Shown here piece after piece: positions 33,151 to 42,265 of a stretch of DNA of 60,690 nt; position 1 is the first letter of the stretch; every line of letters begins with the position of its first letter. Origin of the DNA: Clostridiales bacterium (GTDB lineage Bacteria; Bacillota; Clostridia; Lachnospirales; Lachnospiraceae); the NCBI GenBank assembly GCA_020859985.1, contig JAJBVD010000047.1, positions 1-60,690 of the forward strand, written 5' to 3'. The notes below the pieces were generated by a model. It saw only the letters and a program-made list of their open reading frames with translations, had not been told where the DNA came from and searched no databases. A program made the position numbers and the translations under genes.

Positions 33151-34159
33151 GGCTGAGACTCTGGAAGTGGCATTAAACGACCTGCCCCGCCATATCGACG
33201 GCATTGATGAGATCGAATATCTGATCATCAACGACGGCAGCCGCGACAACACCGTTGAGGTAGCAAAAAAATGGGGCGTGAACTATGTCGTCAATTTCAA
33301 GCGCAACAAGGGCCTGGCAAAAGGTTTTATGGCCGGGCTGGACGCCTGCCTGCGCAACGGTGCGGACATCATTGTGAATACGGACGCGGATGACCAGTAT
33401 GTCGGCGCGGACATTGAAAAGCTCATTGCGCCGATCTTAAAGGGTGAGGCAGATATTGTTGTCGGAGAACGTCCCATTGACCAGACGGAGCATTTTTCCC
33501 CGTTGAAAAAGAAATTGCAGCATTTTGGAAGCTGGGTGGTCCGCGTGGCGTCAAAGACGGATATTCCGGACGCGCCGAGCGGGTTCCGCGCATTCAGCCG
33601 GGAAGCCGCAATGCACATGAACGTGATCAACGAGTACACCTACACGCTGGAGACCATCGTGCAGGCGGGGCGCAATAAGATGGCGATCACCTCCGTGCCG
33701 ATCCGCACGAATGGGGAGCTTCGCCCTTCGCGACTGTTCTCCAGTATGTTCGGCTATATCAAAAAATCAATCCTGACGATCTTCCGCGCATTTCTCATGT
33801 ATCGTCCCCTGATGGTTTTTACAACCCTTGGCGCTGTCATGAGCGCGATTGGTGTGGGCATTGGCGTGCGCTTTCTCATCTATATCGCGCACGGCTCAGG
33901 GTCGGGGCATGTGCAGTCCCTGATACTGGCCGCTATGATGATCATACTCGGCGTGCTGACATTTGTGGTCGGACTGCAGGCGGACGTCATCTCGGCGAAC
34001 CGTAAGCTGCTGGAGGATATCCAGTATCATGTGAGAAAGCTGGATTATGAAAATGAGACGCTGAGAAAAGAGAAGGAAGAGCGGGAAAAACAGGAGCTAC
34101 GGCAGGAGCAGAAAATGCAGCCGAAGCAGCCGGATCATCATATAAAAGAGAAGAAGTAA
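33116..34159 (+). CDS. GT2 family glycosyltransferase with membrane tail (DPM-like)
   Basis: A 347-residue enzyme. GT-A domain: IQIPCYNEAETLEVAL, IINDGSRDNT, NTDADDQYVGADI for nucleotide-sugar binding, and SGFRAFSREAAMHMN. Two C-terminal membrane helices (about 235-300) and a charged tail follow. The arrangement is that of polyprenyl-phosphate glycosyltransferases that load a sugar on undecaprenyl phosphate. GGAG lies before ATG 33116, inside the HPt gene. It opens a tightly packed surface-polymer operon. Confidence 0.9.
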   Translation: MKLIIQIPCYNEAETLEVALNDLPRHIDGIDEIEYLIINDGSRDNTVEVAKKWGVNYVVNFKRNKGLAKGFMAGLDACLRNGADIIVNTDADDQYVGADIEKLIAPILKGEADIVVGERPIDQTEHFSPLKKKLQHFGSWVVRVASKTDIPDAPSGFRAFSREAAMHMNVINEYTYTLETIVQAGRNKMAITSVPIRTNGELRPSRLFSSMFGYIKKSILTIFRAFLMYRPLMVFTTLGAVMSAIGVGIGVRFLIYIAHGSGSGHVQSLILAAMMIILGVLTFVVGLQADVISANRKLLEDIQYHVRKLDYENETLRKEKEEREKQELRQEQKMQPKQPDHHIKEKK

Positions 34160-34167
34160 AACAGGAT

Positions 34168-35301
34168 ATGGACAGAAAACAGATTCTGGAGACAGCTAAG
34201 AGAAATGTTCGAAAGCAAATAACAGGGAAAAAGGTCCTTTTTATCACGACGAAGGAATTGAGCTATATCCGTAACTCGCAGGAGATTGGCATACTTGAGA
34301 ATTCCACGAAAAAGCTGACGATCATCGGTTCGAACAGCCGTAAGTATCCGGTCAGGCTTTTGAAGGTATACTGGGAATTGTTAAGAACCCGGACGTCGGA
34401 TTTTGATCTTATATTTATTGGCTTCGCTCCGCAGCTGGTGCTGCCATTCTGGAATTTTAAATTTAAGAAGAATCGTGTAATGATTGATTTTTTCATATCT
34501 ATGTATGACACGTTTGTGAATGACCGAAAGCGTTTTAGCGATACGTCAATGGCGGGGAAACTCTTAAAAAAGCTTGATCAGAGCACATTAAAAAAAGCGG
34601 ATCAGATCCTTTGTGATACCAACGCTCATGGAACCTATTTCACTGATGAACTGGGAGCGGCAAAAGAGAAACTGATGACGCTGTATCTGGAGGCGGACAA
34701 AACGATATATGCTTCGAAAAATACTTCCGGATCGGGACAACGCGTCAGGCCGGTTCCGCTTCAGGACAAATTCGTAATCCTTTATTTTGGCAGTGTCCTG
34801 CCGCTTCAGGGGATAGAAGTGATCCTTGACGCGTTTGACAGGCTAAAGGACGATGAACGGTTTTACTTTTACATGATCGGGCCGGTTGATGATCATTATG
34901 CGCGTCCTGAAAGTAAGAATATCGAGTATATTCCCTGGCTGTCTCAGAGAGAACTGGCAGATCATATCGCCATGGCGGATCTTTGCCTGGCCGGACATTT
35001 TAATGCGAAGATTGATAAAGCGAAGCGGACAATTCCCGGAAAAGCTTATATTTATCAGGCAATGGAGAAGCCCATGATCCTCGGGAATAATCCTGCCAAC
35101 CGGGAGCTGTTTTCCGAGGAAGATGAACATATTTATTTTGTGCGTATGGGCAGCGGGAGAGCATTAAAAGAAAAGATACTGGACGCATATGACAAGATGA
35201 ATGCGGGCAGAAATACGGGAAACAGTGAGCGCAGAAGCAAGGATGAAAGTACAGAAACAATGACAAAATCAATCATAGAAAAAGGCATTGAGACTCCATG
35301 A
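34168..35301 (+). CDS. Glycosyltransferase, GT4-like
   Basis: A 377-residue cytoplasmic protein with a GT-B look. N-terminal KVLFITTKELSYIRNSQEIG, a middle DLIFIGFAPQLVLPFW strand and KKADQILCDTNAHGTYF, then the C-terminal donor domain with FVILYFGSVLPLQGIEVILD, IEYIPWLSQRELADHIAMAD and IPGKAYIYQAMEKP. The E-x7-E element is not strict, so the family is probable, not certain. It lies 8 bp after the GT2 gene and its stop overlaps the next start by 4 bp. Confidence 0.8.
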   Translation: MDRKQILETAKRNVRKQITGKKVLFITTKELSYIRNSQEIGILENSTKKLTIIGSNSRKYPVRLLKVYWELLRTRTSDFDLIFIGFAPQLVLPFWNFKFKKNRVMIDFFISMYDTFVNDRKRFSDTSMAGKLLKKLDQSTLKKADQILCDTNAHGTYFTDELGAAKEKLMTLYLEADKTIYASKNTSGSGQRVRPVPLQDKFVILYFGSVLPLQGIEVILDAFDRLKDDERFYFYMIGPVDDHYARPESKNIEYIPWLSQRELADHIAMADLCLAGHFNAKIDKAKRTIPGKAYIYQAMEKPMILGNNPANRELFSEEDEHIYFVRMGSGRALKEKILDAYDKMNAGRNTGNSERRSKDESTETMTKSIIEKGIETP

Positions 35302-36503
35302 TCAATCAGATAAAAAAATTTGCAGGGAAAAATCGATTTTGCGAAAGAATGATCTATGTGGCATACAGAATCTGTATGGCACTTTATTCTCTGGTTTTTC
35401 TGGTATGCCGCATTTTCCCTGTACAGGAAAATAAGATTGTATGCTGTAATATGAAAGGAAAACGATACGGTGACAATCCCAAGTATATTCTGGATGAGAT
35501 CATCCGGCAGGGGTTGGACTATGAGCTTGTCTGGCTGATGAAAAGCAAGGATGATGAGGATATGCCGCGGCAGGTGAAGCGTGCGGCCTACAATCCTTTT
35601 TCCATAGCCTATCATCTTTCTACAGCGAAGGTATGGATTGACTCCAACATGAAATCCTGTGGTGTGCTGAAAAGGAAAAATCAGTACTACATTCAGACCT
35701 GGCATGGAAGCTATGGTTTAAAGAAAATTGCCTGCGACATCAATGGAGGAAAAAGTCTGATTGATACGTATTCCGCTGTTTATAACGCAAAGCTGGAGGA
35801 CGTGATGGTCTCCAACAGCCGGAAAACGACAGAAATTTACAGAGATGCATTTCGCTATCCAGGGTATGTACTGGAATGCGGCAGCCCCAGAAATGATATC
35901 TTTTTTGAAGAACAAAAAAAATACAGAGACAGGATAGACCGTGCGTTTGGGACAGCAGATAAGCGGATTGTGTTGTATGCGCCGACATTTCGCGCCGATT
36001 TCAATACGGATTGTATGCACATGGATTTTGATGGACTGCTTTGTGCTCTCGAACAACGCTTCGGCGGAGAATGGGTTGCTCTTGTGCGTCTCCATCCAAA
36101 CAATATGCAAAATGCGAAATCCTTTATTCCCTATTCCGAACGGATTCTGAACGCGACCAATTACAATGTCATGCAGGAGCTCCTTGTGGCAAGTGAATTG
36201 CTCATTACTGACTATTCCAGCTGTATGTTTGACTTTGTCACAACACGCAAGCCATGCTTTCTCTATGCGACAGACATCGACAGGTATAAAGGAGAGCGGG
36301 ATTTTTATTTTGATATCTTTGAGCTTCCATTTCCTGTGGCGCAGAATAATGAGGAAATGGTGCGTAATATCAGGGACTTTGACCAGCAGTTATATCAGGA
36401 AAAGCTTGAGCGTCTGTTTGAACAGGTTGGATTGTGTGACAAAGGAACGGCTTGCAGACAGGTGGTGGAGTATATTGAAAAACAGAGAGGAAAAGCAAAA
36501 TGA
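35298..36503 (+). CDS. CDP-glycerol glycerophosphotransferase family protein (TagB/TagF-like)
   Basis: A 401-residue protein with the Glyphos_transf fold: YYIQTWHGSYGLKKIACDIN around residue 135, then VSNSRKTTEIYRDAF, GSPRNDIFFE, VLYAPTFRADF, RLHPNNM and LLITDYSSCMFDFVTTRKP. These enzymes move glycerol-phosphate (or ribitol-phosphate) from CDP to an acceptor in teichoic acids or capsules. The two histidines (WHGS, RLHP) are the usual active-site residues. An N-terminal hydrophobic stretch (MALYSLVFLVCRIF) may attach it to the membrane. Starts overlap neighbours by 4 bp at both ends. Confidence 0.92.
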   Translation: MINQIKKFAGKNRFCERMIYVAYRICMALYSLVFLVCRIFPVQENKIVCCNMKGKRYGDNPKYILDEIIRQGLDYELVWLMKSKDDEDMPRQVKRAAYNPFSIAYHLSTAKVWIDSNMKSCGVLKRKNQYYIQTWHGSYGLKKIACDINGGKSLIDTYSAVYNAKLEDVMVSNSRKTTEIYRDAFRYPGYVLECGSPRNDIFFEEQKKYRDRIDRAFGTADKRIVLYAPTFRADFNTDCMHMDFDGLLCALEQRFGGEWVALVRLHPNNMQNAKSFIPYSERILNATNYNVMQELLVASELLITDYSSCMFDFVTTRKPCFLYATDIDRYKGERDFYFDIFELPFPVAQNNEEMVRNIRDFDQQLYQEKLERLFEQVGLCDKGTACRQVVEYIEKQRGKAK

Positions 36504-37504
36504 GCGACATAGATTTTGTGCTGACCTATCTTGACCCGAACGATGTGGAATGGCAAAAAGAAAAGAACAAATACAGCCCGGATAAATTCGCTGACGTGAA
36601 TCCAAACCGGTATCGGGACTGGAATAATTTACAGTATTTTTTTAGAGGTGTAGAGAAATACGCTCCCTGGGTCCGAAAAATGCATTTCGTTACGTGCGGC
36701 CACCTGCCAAAGTGGCTGAATACAGATCACCCCAAGCTGAACATCGTAAAACATGAGGATTATATTCCAAAAGAGTGGCTGCCTACGTTCAGCAGCCGAT
36801 GCATTGATATGAATCTTCACCGCATTGCAGGGTTATCGGAGCATTTTGTATACTTTAACGACGACATGTTCCTGACCGCGCCAGTGAAAGAAGAAGTGTT
36901 TTTTAAAAACGGGCTTCCGTGTGATTCTGCAATCCTGAATCCTGCTTCTGTGACTGAGGATGGGCAGACGCAGATTTTTTTGTCGCCGTTTATTGACCTG
37001 TCTTTGATCAATCATTACTTTGACAGAAAGAGTGTGATGCGTTCATATCCGGCAAAATGGATTAATCTGAAATACGGTCCGGAGCTGTTTCGGACTCTGA
37101 ATATGCTTCCGTATCCCAGATTTCGAGGCTTTCTTCCCATTCATTTACCATATTCGTACAATAAGAACGTATATGAGAAAGTCTGGGAGCTTGAAAAAGA
37201 TCGTCTGGAGGAAGTATCTTCCCATAAATTTAGGGAGCTGACGGATCCGAACCACTGGTTGTTTTCTTATTGGCAATATGCTTCTGGAAAATTCACCCCC
37301 AGGAATCCAAATCTGGGACATGCTTATCAGCTTCGGGATGAACAAATGGCCAGGAAGGCAGGAGAGGCTATTGTAAAACATCGCTATAAAATGGTCTGCT
37401 TGAATGACGCGATTCGTGATGTGGAGGAATTTGAAAAAATAATAGCTATTGTGAATACTTCGTTAGAACAGATTCTGCCAGAAAAAAGCCTATATGAAAA
37501 ATAA
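36500..37504 (+). CDS. Stealth family capsular polysaccharide phosphotransferase
   Basis: A 334-residue Stealth protein. Conserved region 1 is the N-terminal DIDFVLTYLDPNDVEWQKEK, region 2 NRYRDWNNLQYFFRGVEKYA to HFVTCGHLPKWLN with FVYFNDDMFLTAPV, and region 3/4 lies around FRGFLPIHLPYSYNKN and FRELTDPNHWLFSYW. The family transfers sugar-1-phosphates to make phosphodiester-linked glycans. Together with the CDP-glycerol transferase it suggests a phosphate-containing surface polymer. The ATG overlaps the preceding stop by 4 bp. Confidence 0.92.
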   Translation: MSDIDFVLTYLDPNDVEWQKEKNKYSPDKFADVNPNRYRDWNNLQYFFRGVEKYAPWVRKMHFVTCGHLPKWLNTDHPKLNIVKHEDYIPKEWLPTFSSRCIDMNLHRIAGLSEHFVYFNDDMFLTAPVKEEVFFKNGLPCDSAILNPASVTEDGQTQIFLSPFIDLSLINHYFDRKSVMRSYPAKWINLKYGPELFRTLNMLPYPRFRGFLPIHLPYSYNKNVYEKVWELEKDRLEEVSSHKFRELTDPNHWLFSYWQYASGKFTPRNPNLGHAYQLRDEQMARKAGEAIVKHRYKMVCLNDAIRDVEEFEKIIAIVNTSLEQILPEKSLYEK

Positions 37505-37958
37505 AGATATCTGGAGCTGGTTGGTAAATTGAAATTGGCTCCAGAGATTACAAAATTGTTACGATGGTGCAATTTTATGAAAAAGCAGCGGACGTTATTG
37601 TTTGCTGTTTTTTTCTTGGAGAAAACCGATAATTAAAACAAATTTTTTTGCAGTTAGGTACCATAATCCTGGGTAATATATTTAAGATTATCTGATGGTT
37701 ATGTATGATCTAAAACATTGGAAATAATTTATATTGAATTTTTCAATAATAAGATACAGATCAAACCTTGTGAAATCAATGTAAAAGTGTTATAGAAATA
37801 TTATAGAATATTAAAGAGATGTGTATTTATAACTTAAAAAATGGAATTAATTTTTAATATTTCGTAAGATTAAGCATGCTCCTGACATATTTTATGAATT
37901 TGATAGCACAATAAATAACACAGGATAATTGAAACAACAGGTGATTGAAAGAATTCGT
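37505..37958. other. AT-rich non-coding stretch
   Basis: No convincing gene is seen. TCTGGAGC (37510-37517) and GCTCCAGA (37538-37545) form a stem after the Stealth stop codon that may end the operon, though no T-run follows. The rest is strongly AT-rich with no clear ribosome binding site for short ORFs. Confidence 0.5.
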
Positions 37959-39083
37959 ATGAAAACACTGTATCTTCACATAGGAACCCCAAAAACGGCG
38001 ACGTCCTCCATACAAATGTTTTGCAGAGTAAATCGGCACCGGTTCAGAGAGTATGGTTATGAGTTTCCAATGCCGCTACATAAATATCCCTTTGTCGGAC
38101 ATAATCGTAATGCCCATTTTTTGGTAGACTCGTCCCCTAAGCTTGACGCCTCCGGCCATATTGAAAACAGTGCAGATGAAACCTTAGAGAGAAGTAAAGA
38201 GCGTCAAAAGCATCTGGCTGGTGGAATGAAGATAATTCATAAAGCATTTGAAAAGTACAATAATGTAATCTTATCAGATGAAGGCCTCTGGCTGTCCCTG
38301 AATTATAACCAGCGCAATCCCTTAGATATATTGTGTGAGAATGCAAGAGAGTATGGCTATCAAATAAAGGTGATTGTGTATTTGCGCAGACAGGATCTTT
38401 TTGTGACTTCCCGTTGGAATCAACTTGTAAAAGAAGGGGCAATTAGTCAGACATTCCAAGAATATTTGGATGATTTATTATTTAGACGTTCTTTGATTGT
38501 GGATTATGCAGAGTCACTTGATCGAATTGCTGCAAAACTAAGCAAAGAGAATGTTATTGTACGCCGTTTTGAATCATCAAGCTGGGTAGGTGGCTCTATA
38601 TATACGGATTTTCTGGATGCTGTAGGACTTGCACCTGATGTGTCAATGAAATCGTTAAAAATGGATATGAACACCAGTCTGACCCTGAATTTTGTTGAGC
38701 TTCAGAGACAAATTAATGCCAGTGCTGATATTTCAAATAACCAGAAGGAATTCTTCAGCTACTTTTTGCGAAAAGCTTCCGGAAAAGGGAAGGAACATTC
38801 GAAATATGGAGAATTATCCACAGAGGAAATACAGGAATTTCTTGCTCAATATGAGGAAGGAAATGCTCGCATTGCAAAAGAATATCTGGGAGAAGATGGA
38901 AGCCTGTTTTCTCCGGTAATTAAAGATGCTCAAAAGTGGATTCCCGACAATGAATATATGGATCAGGATAGGATTCTTTATCTGTTAGAAGTATCGAAGG
39001 CTGCACATGGACTGCCTTTGTGGGAATATAGGTGTAAACATTTTATTAAAGCAATCATTCAAAAGTTTCTGTCCCGCTTTTAA
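37959..39083 (+). CDS. Sulfotransferase-like protein
   Basis: About 374 residues from ATG 37959 (an earlier TTG at 37929 is possible). The N-terminus TLYLHIGTPKTATSSIQMF is the PAPS 5'-phosphosulfate-binding loop of the sulfotransferase fold, and VIVYLRRQDLFVTSRWNQ resembles the 3'-phosphate-binding strand/helix. The C-terminal half is helical. This would place sulfate on a surface glycan in the cytoplasm, but the fold also occurs in proteins of other function. A second copy of the family is at 40689-41828 on the other strand. Strong terminator at 39073. Confidence 0.75.
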   Translation: MKTLYLHIGTPKTATSSIQMFCRVNRHRFREYGYEFPMPLHKYPFVGHNRNAHFLVDSSPKLDASGHIENSADETLERSKERQKHLAGGMKIIHKAFEKYNNVILSDEGLWLSLNYNQRNPLDILCENAREYGYQIKVIVYLRRQDLFVTSRWNQLVKEGAISQTFQEYLDDLLFRRSLIVDYAESLDRIAAKLSKENVIVRRFESSSWVGGSIYTDFLDAVGLAPDVSMKSLKMDMNTSLTLNFVELQRQINASADISNNQKEFFSYFLRKASGKGKEHSKYGELSTEEIQEFLAQYEEGNARIAKEYLGEDGSLFSPVIKDAQKWIPDNEYMDQDRILYLLEVSKAAHGLPLWEYRCKHFIKAIIQKFLSRF

Positions 39084-39102
39084 AAAGCGGGATTTGTTTT
39101 TT
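39073..39102 (+). terminator. Rho-independent terminator after the first sulfotransferase-like gene
   Basis: CCCGCTTT (39073-39080) pairs with AAAGCGGG (39084-39091), then ATTTGTTTTTT. It overlaps the last codons of the gene. Confidence 0.85.
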
Positions 39103-39117
39103 CATTTGAAGAAAACG

Positions 39118-39146
39118 TGGACAATTATCTGCTTGGGTGTTATACT
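39118..39146 (+). promoter_or_regulatory. Promoter of the flippase gene
   Basis: TGGACA (39118-39123), 17 bp, TATACT (39141-39146). The whole stretch closely resembles the promoter at 45679-45707, including a GGGTGT or ATGGTGT just before the -10 box and TTTTCC after it. Confidence 0.6.
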
Positions 39147-39192
39147 TTTCCGAATGAAAGATTAAAAATCTGTTTTTAGGATGAGGCTTGAC

Positions 39193-40611
39193 ATGGCTAG
39201 CAGAGAAAAGAATTTTGCTAAAAATACATTTATTATTTCTTTAGGTACGATTTTGCCTAAATTTACTTCATTAATCACACTTCCGATACTCACAGGACGG
39301 CTGACAACAGCAGAGTATGGAACCTATGATCTGATAAATACTCTGGTGTCTCTCTTTCTTCCTCTGGCGACCCTGCAGATTCAGGCTGCGGCTTTTCGTT
39401 TTCTGATAGACAGACGGGATAATAAAAAAGAAGCAGATCGGGTAGTGACGAACATTGTCGCATTCGTGCTTCCGGTTTCTATTCTTGCACTTACGGTACT
39501 TTTCTTTGCTTTGAGAAATCTCACTGCTACGATCCGGGCATTGATTTGTGTCTATTTCTTTGTGGATATTCTTTTGAAGGCGACGCAGCAGATCGTAAGG
39601 GGATTCTCCAATAACAAGCTTTATTCGTTAAGTTCCATTGTTCATTCTGTGCTGAATATGGTCTTGCTTGTTCTTCTGGTTTCTGTCGGTGACCAGGGAT
39701 TGGCAGGCGTACTGATAGCGATGACTGCTTCTCAGTTGGCGGGCCTTTTGCTTTTGATTTTTCGGGGAGGAATCCTGAAGCATATCAATTTCCGGCTTGT
39801 TTCCGTAGATATGTGGAAGGAAATGCTTGGCTATTCCTGGCCGTTGGTGCCGAATGCGCTTTCTCATTGGGTGCTCAGAGTTTCGGATCGGTTTGTTATC
39901 ACCCTTTTCCTTGGCGTGGAAGCAAATGCTATGTATGCGGTTGCAAATAAGATACCGTCTCTGCTGGACACGTTTCAGAGTACATTTTCACTGGCTTGGC
40001 AGGAGAATGCTGCACTTGCGGCAAGAGATGATGATTCATCCGCCTATTATACGCATATGTTTGATGAGATGTTTGGCGTTTTTGCGGGAATCACGGCTCT
40101 GCTCATTGCAGCGACTCCGCTTTTGTTCTGGTTACTGATTAATAGCAAATACAGCGGCGCATACAATCAGATGCCGATTCTGTTCATGGGAATGTTCTTT
40201 GCGTGTCTTGCTACTTTTATAAACGGTATTTATATAGCACATAAAAAAACGAAAAGCGTAGGTATTATGACAGTAGCAGCTGGCGGAATCAATCTGGTAA
40301 TAGACCTTCTTTTTGTAAATGTGATCGGTATTTATGCGGGTTCTATATCTACGCTTGTCGCATATTTTTTTCTGATGATTGAGCGTATGGTGGGGGCAAC
40401 GAAGCTGGAGGAGGTCCATTATAATCTGAAAAAGATATTGCTGTATCTGGCAATTCTCTGTCTGATGTGTGTGTTGTGCTGGAAAAATTCTCTGGTGAGC
40501 AATAGTTTAAATATGTTGATTGGCGTGGCTTTTGCAGCTGTTGTGAATAGAGAAATATTAAAAACCTCTGTTCAGATGATTTCTGGCCGTGTATTTCATC
40601 ATAGAAAATAG
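39193..40611 (+). CDS. Polysaccharide flippase (Wzx-like, MOP superfamily)
   Basis: A 472-residue membrane protein with about 12-14 helices. NFAKNTFIISLGTILPKFTS, LPILTGRLTTAEYGTYDLI and KEMLGYSWPLVPNALSHWVL, with DRFVITLFLGVEANAMYAVA, are typical of Polysacc_synt flippases that move undecaprenyl-linked repeat units to the outer face. GAGG lies 6 bases before ATG 39193; an ATG four codons earlier (39181) is less well placed. It has its own promoter and is flanked on both sides by sulfotransferase-like genes. Confidence 0.92.
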   Translation: MASREKNFAKNTFIISLGTILPKFTSLITLPILTGRLTTAEYGTYDLINTLVSLFLPLATLQIQAAAFRFLIDRRDNKKEADRVVTNIVAFVLPVSILALTVLFFALRNLTATIRALICVYFFVDILLKATQQIVRGFSNNKLYSLSSIVHSVLNMVLLVLLVSVGDQGLAGVLIAMTASQLAGLLLLIFRGGILKHINFRLVSVDMWKEMLGYSWPLVPNALSHWVLRVSDRFVITLFLGVEANAMYAVANKIPSLLDTFQSTFSLAWQENAALAARDDDSSAYYTHMFDEMFGVFAGITALLIAATPLLFWLLINSKYSGAYNQMPILFMGMFFACLATFINGIYIAHKKTKSVGIMTVAAGGINLVIDLLFVNVIGIYAGSISTLVAYFFLMIERMVGATKLEEVHYNLKKILLYLAILCLMCVLCWKNSLVSNSLNMLIGVAFAAVVNREILKTSVQMISGRVFHHRK

Positions 40612-40651
40612 GCGGTGAGCCGCAGAAATAAATAGTATGAATAAAAGAAAG

Positions 40652-40678
40652 CACAGGCGCGAAGGAACAGCGCCTGTG
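40652..40678 (-). terminator. Bidirectional hairpin between flippase and second sulfotransferase-like gene
   Basis: CACAGGCGC (40652-40660) pairs with GCGCCTGTG (40670-40678). On the minus strand it is followed by CTTTCTTTTATT, so it ends the minus-strand gene; it can also protect the flippase transcript. Confidence 0.75.
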
Positions 40679-40688
40679 TCTAAAATGT

Positions 40689-41828
40689 TTACTGCGCCAG
40701 AAGACCGCCAATCAGGCGTTTCACTGATTTTCGGAAACAGTCATATTTATATTTCCAAAAGCATCGGCCTTCCGACATTTCAGCAAGCAGAGATAAGTAG
40801 TAGCAGAGGTCTTTTTCCGTATGTTCATTATACGGTTCCCATTTTTTTGTTCCTTTTATATTGCCGGAGAACAGGGGAGCATCCTCTTTCAGATATTCTT
40901 TGACGATTCGGTTATTTCCATCGTTATAGCGCGCAAGGAATTCCTGCGTTTCCGCCATAGAAAGTATACTGTACTCTTTATGCTGTGGACCTTGGCTGGA
41001 TGCTTTTCTCAAATAATACTCCAGATACTGTTTTTGATTCTTATTCAGGCCATCATAGAGATTAAGCTGTCTTTGAATTTCTACGTAATTGAGAGTCAGA
41101 CTCGTGTTTGAATCCTCCTTAGGAAGCTTGAACGCAATGTTTGGATCAAGCCCAAGCGCAGTCAGGAAATCCTTATAGACTGAGCCGTCTATCCAAGAGG
41201 ATGATTCAAAACGGCGTATAATAAGATTTTCTTTGCCGATTTTCCGGGCAATATTGTCCAATGCTCCGGCATAATCTGCAACCAGAGGCCATCTTAAAAG
41301 CACATCGTCTAAATATTCCGGAAAAGTCTGCGTTAATTGCCGGGTGGTTGAGTGCTTAACAAATTGGTTCCAGCGGGAGCTTAAGAACTGATCCTGCCGG
41401 CGGAGATAAACGATCACCTTGATACCGTAATGCCATATATTTCCGTCTTCAAGCAGTATATCCAGAGGATTGCGCTTACCATAGCTAAGAGAAAGCCATA
41501 AATCTTCGTCAGTGAGAATTACGTTATCATATTTTTTAAAGGCTTTGTGGACTGCTTTAAGCCCCGTAGATAAACGCTTTTCGCGGAGAGCCTGTTTGTC
41601 CGGAGTGTTGTCATTTTCAACCTCAATACATCCGGTTGCGTCATAATTAGGAGAAGCATCAGCAAGAAAATGAGCGTTGCGTCTGATCGGCGCCTGCGGA
41701 TGTCGTGGAAATATAACAGGGAACGAGTAATTATATTTATGGAACTGTTGCTGATTGATCATACAAAAATTCTGCAGAGATGTAGTTGCCGTCTTTTGTG
41801 TGCCTATGTGAAGATACAATGTTTTCAT
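40689..41828 (-). CDS. Sulfotransferase-like protein (paralogue)
   Basis: A 379-residue protein clearly homologous along its whole length to the 37959 product: TLYLHIGTQKTATTSLQNF at the N-terminus, RRNAHFLADASPNYDATGCI, VIVYLRRQDQFLSSRWNQF, ENLIIRRFESSSWIDGSVY and NTSLTLNYVEIQRQLN. The same P-loop-like PAPS site is intact (QKTATTS). GGAGG lies 8 bases before ATG 41828. It points toward the flippase. The two copies differ at many positions, so they are not a recent duplication and may modify different sugars. Confidence 0.75.
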   Translation of the reverse strand: MKTLYLHIGTQKTATTSLQNFCMINQQQFHKYNYSFPVIFPRHPQAPIRRNAHFLADASPNYDATGCIEVENDNTPDKQALREKRLSTGLKAVHKAFKKYDNVILTDEDLWLSLSYGKRNPLDILLEDGNIWHYGIKVIVYLRRQDQFLSSRWNQFVKHSTTRQLTQTFPEYLDDVLLRWPLVADYAGALDNIARKIGKENLIIRRFESSSWIDGSVYKDFLTALGLDPNIAFKLPKEDSNTSLTLNYVEIQRQLNLYDGLNKNQKQYLEYYLRKASSQGPQHKEYSILSMAETQEFLARYNDGNNRIVKEYLKEDAPLFSGNIKGTKKWEPYNEHTEKDLCYYLSLLAEMSEGRCFWKYKYDCFRKSVKRLIGGLLAQ

Positions 41829-42178
41829 CGGGAATATCCTCCGTAATAAAGAATCAGATGGTTCTAGGGAGCCATAAGATAATAATCTGCTATATCATAT
41901 CATTCTTGTGTTTTTTTGTCACGTGTTTTATTCTGACTGCTAATATTTTGAAACAGGGATTGCAAAGACAAAATATTTATGCTATAAATAAAAGTAAGTA
42001 TATAAATATGGAGAATGCAAATGACGTATTATTCTGTGGATGGAAAGATTTATGGCACGAAGAAAGCTGGAAGGTGAGGGCGGAAATCAGGTACGATGTT
42101 GTGTGTATAGCTTAAGGGACAGAATTTGTAGAACAACCTAAAAAACATATATAATTGCGAGAGGCAACAAAAAATATA
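41829..42178. other. AT-rich intergenic stretch
   Basis: About 350 bp between the divergent paralogue and the Rpn-type gene. Short frames occur but none has both a good ribosome binding site and a recognisable product. It contains no clear repeats. Confidence 0.5.
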
Positions 42179-42207
42179 TTGACAATCACAGAATATTAAT
42201 GTAGACT
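42179..42207 (+). promoter_or_regulatory. Promoter of the Rpn-type gene
   Basis: TTGACA (42179-42184), 17 bp, TAGACT (42202-42207), about 60 bp before ATG 42266. Confidence 0.6.
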
Positions 42208-42265
42208 ATATGGGTGTTTTGTGAATCTGCTGAGACTATCTTTTGCCGGAAAAAAATATGAATAC

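Noticed and set aside
37564-37635. A 22-codon ORF in the AT-rich gap after the Stealth gene
   Set aside because: Too short, with no ribosome binding site or promoter; composition alone accounts for it.
41786-42115. A 109-residue plus-strand frame before the Rpn-type gene
   Set aside because: No ribosome binding site, overlap with the start of the divergent gene and no recognisable family; a hydrophobic AT-rich stretch explains it.
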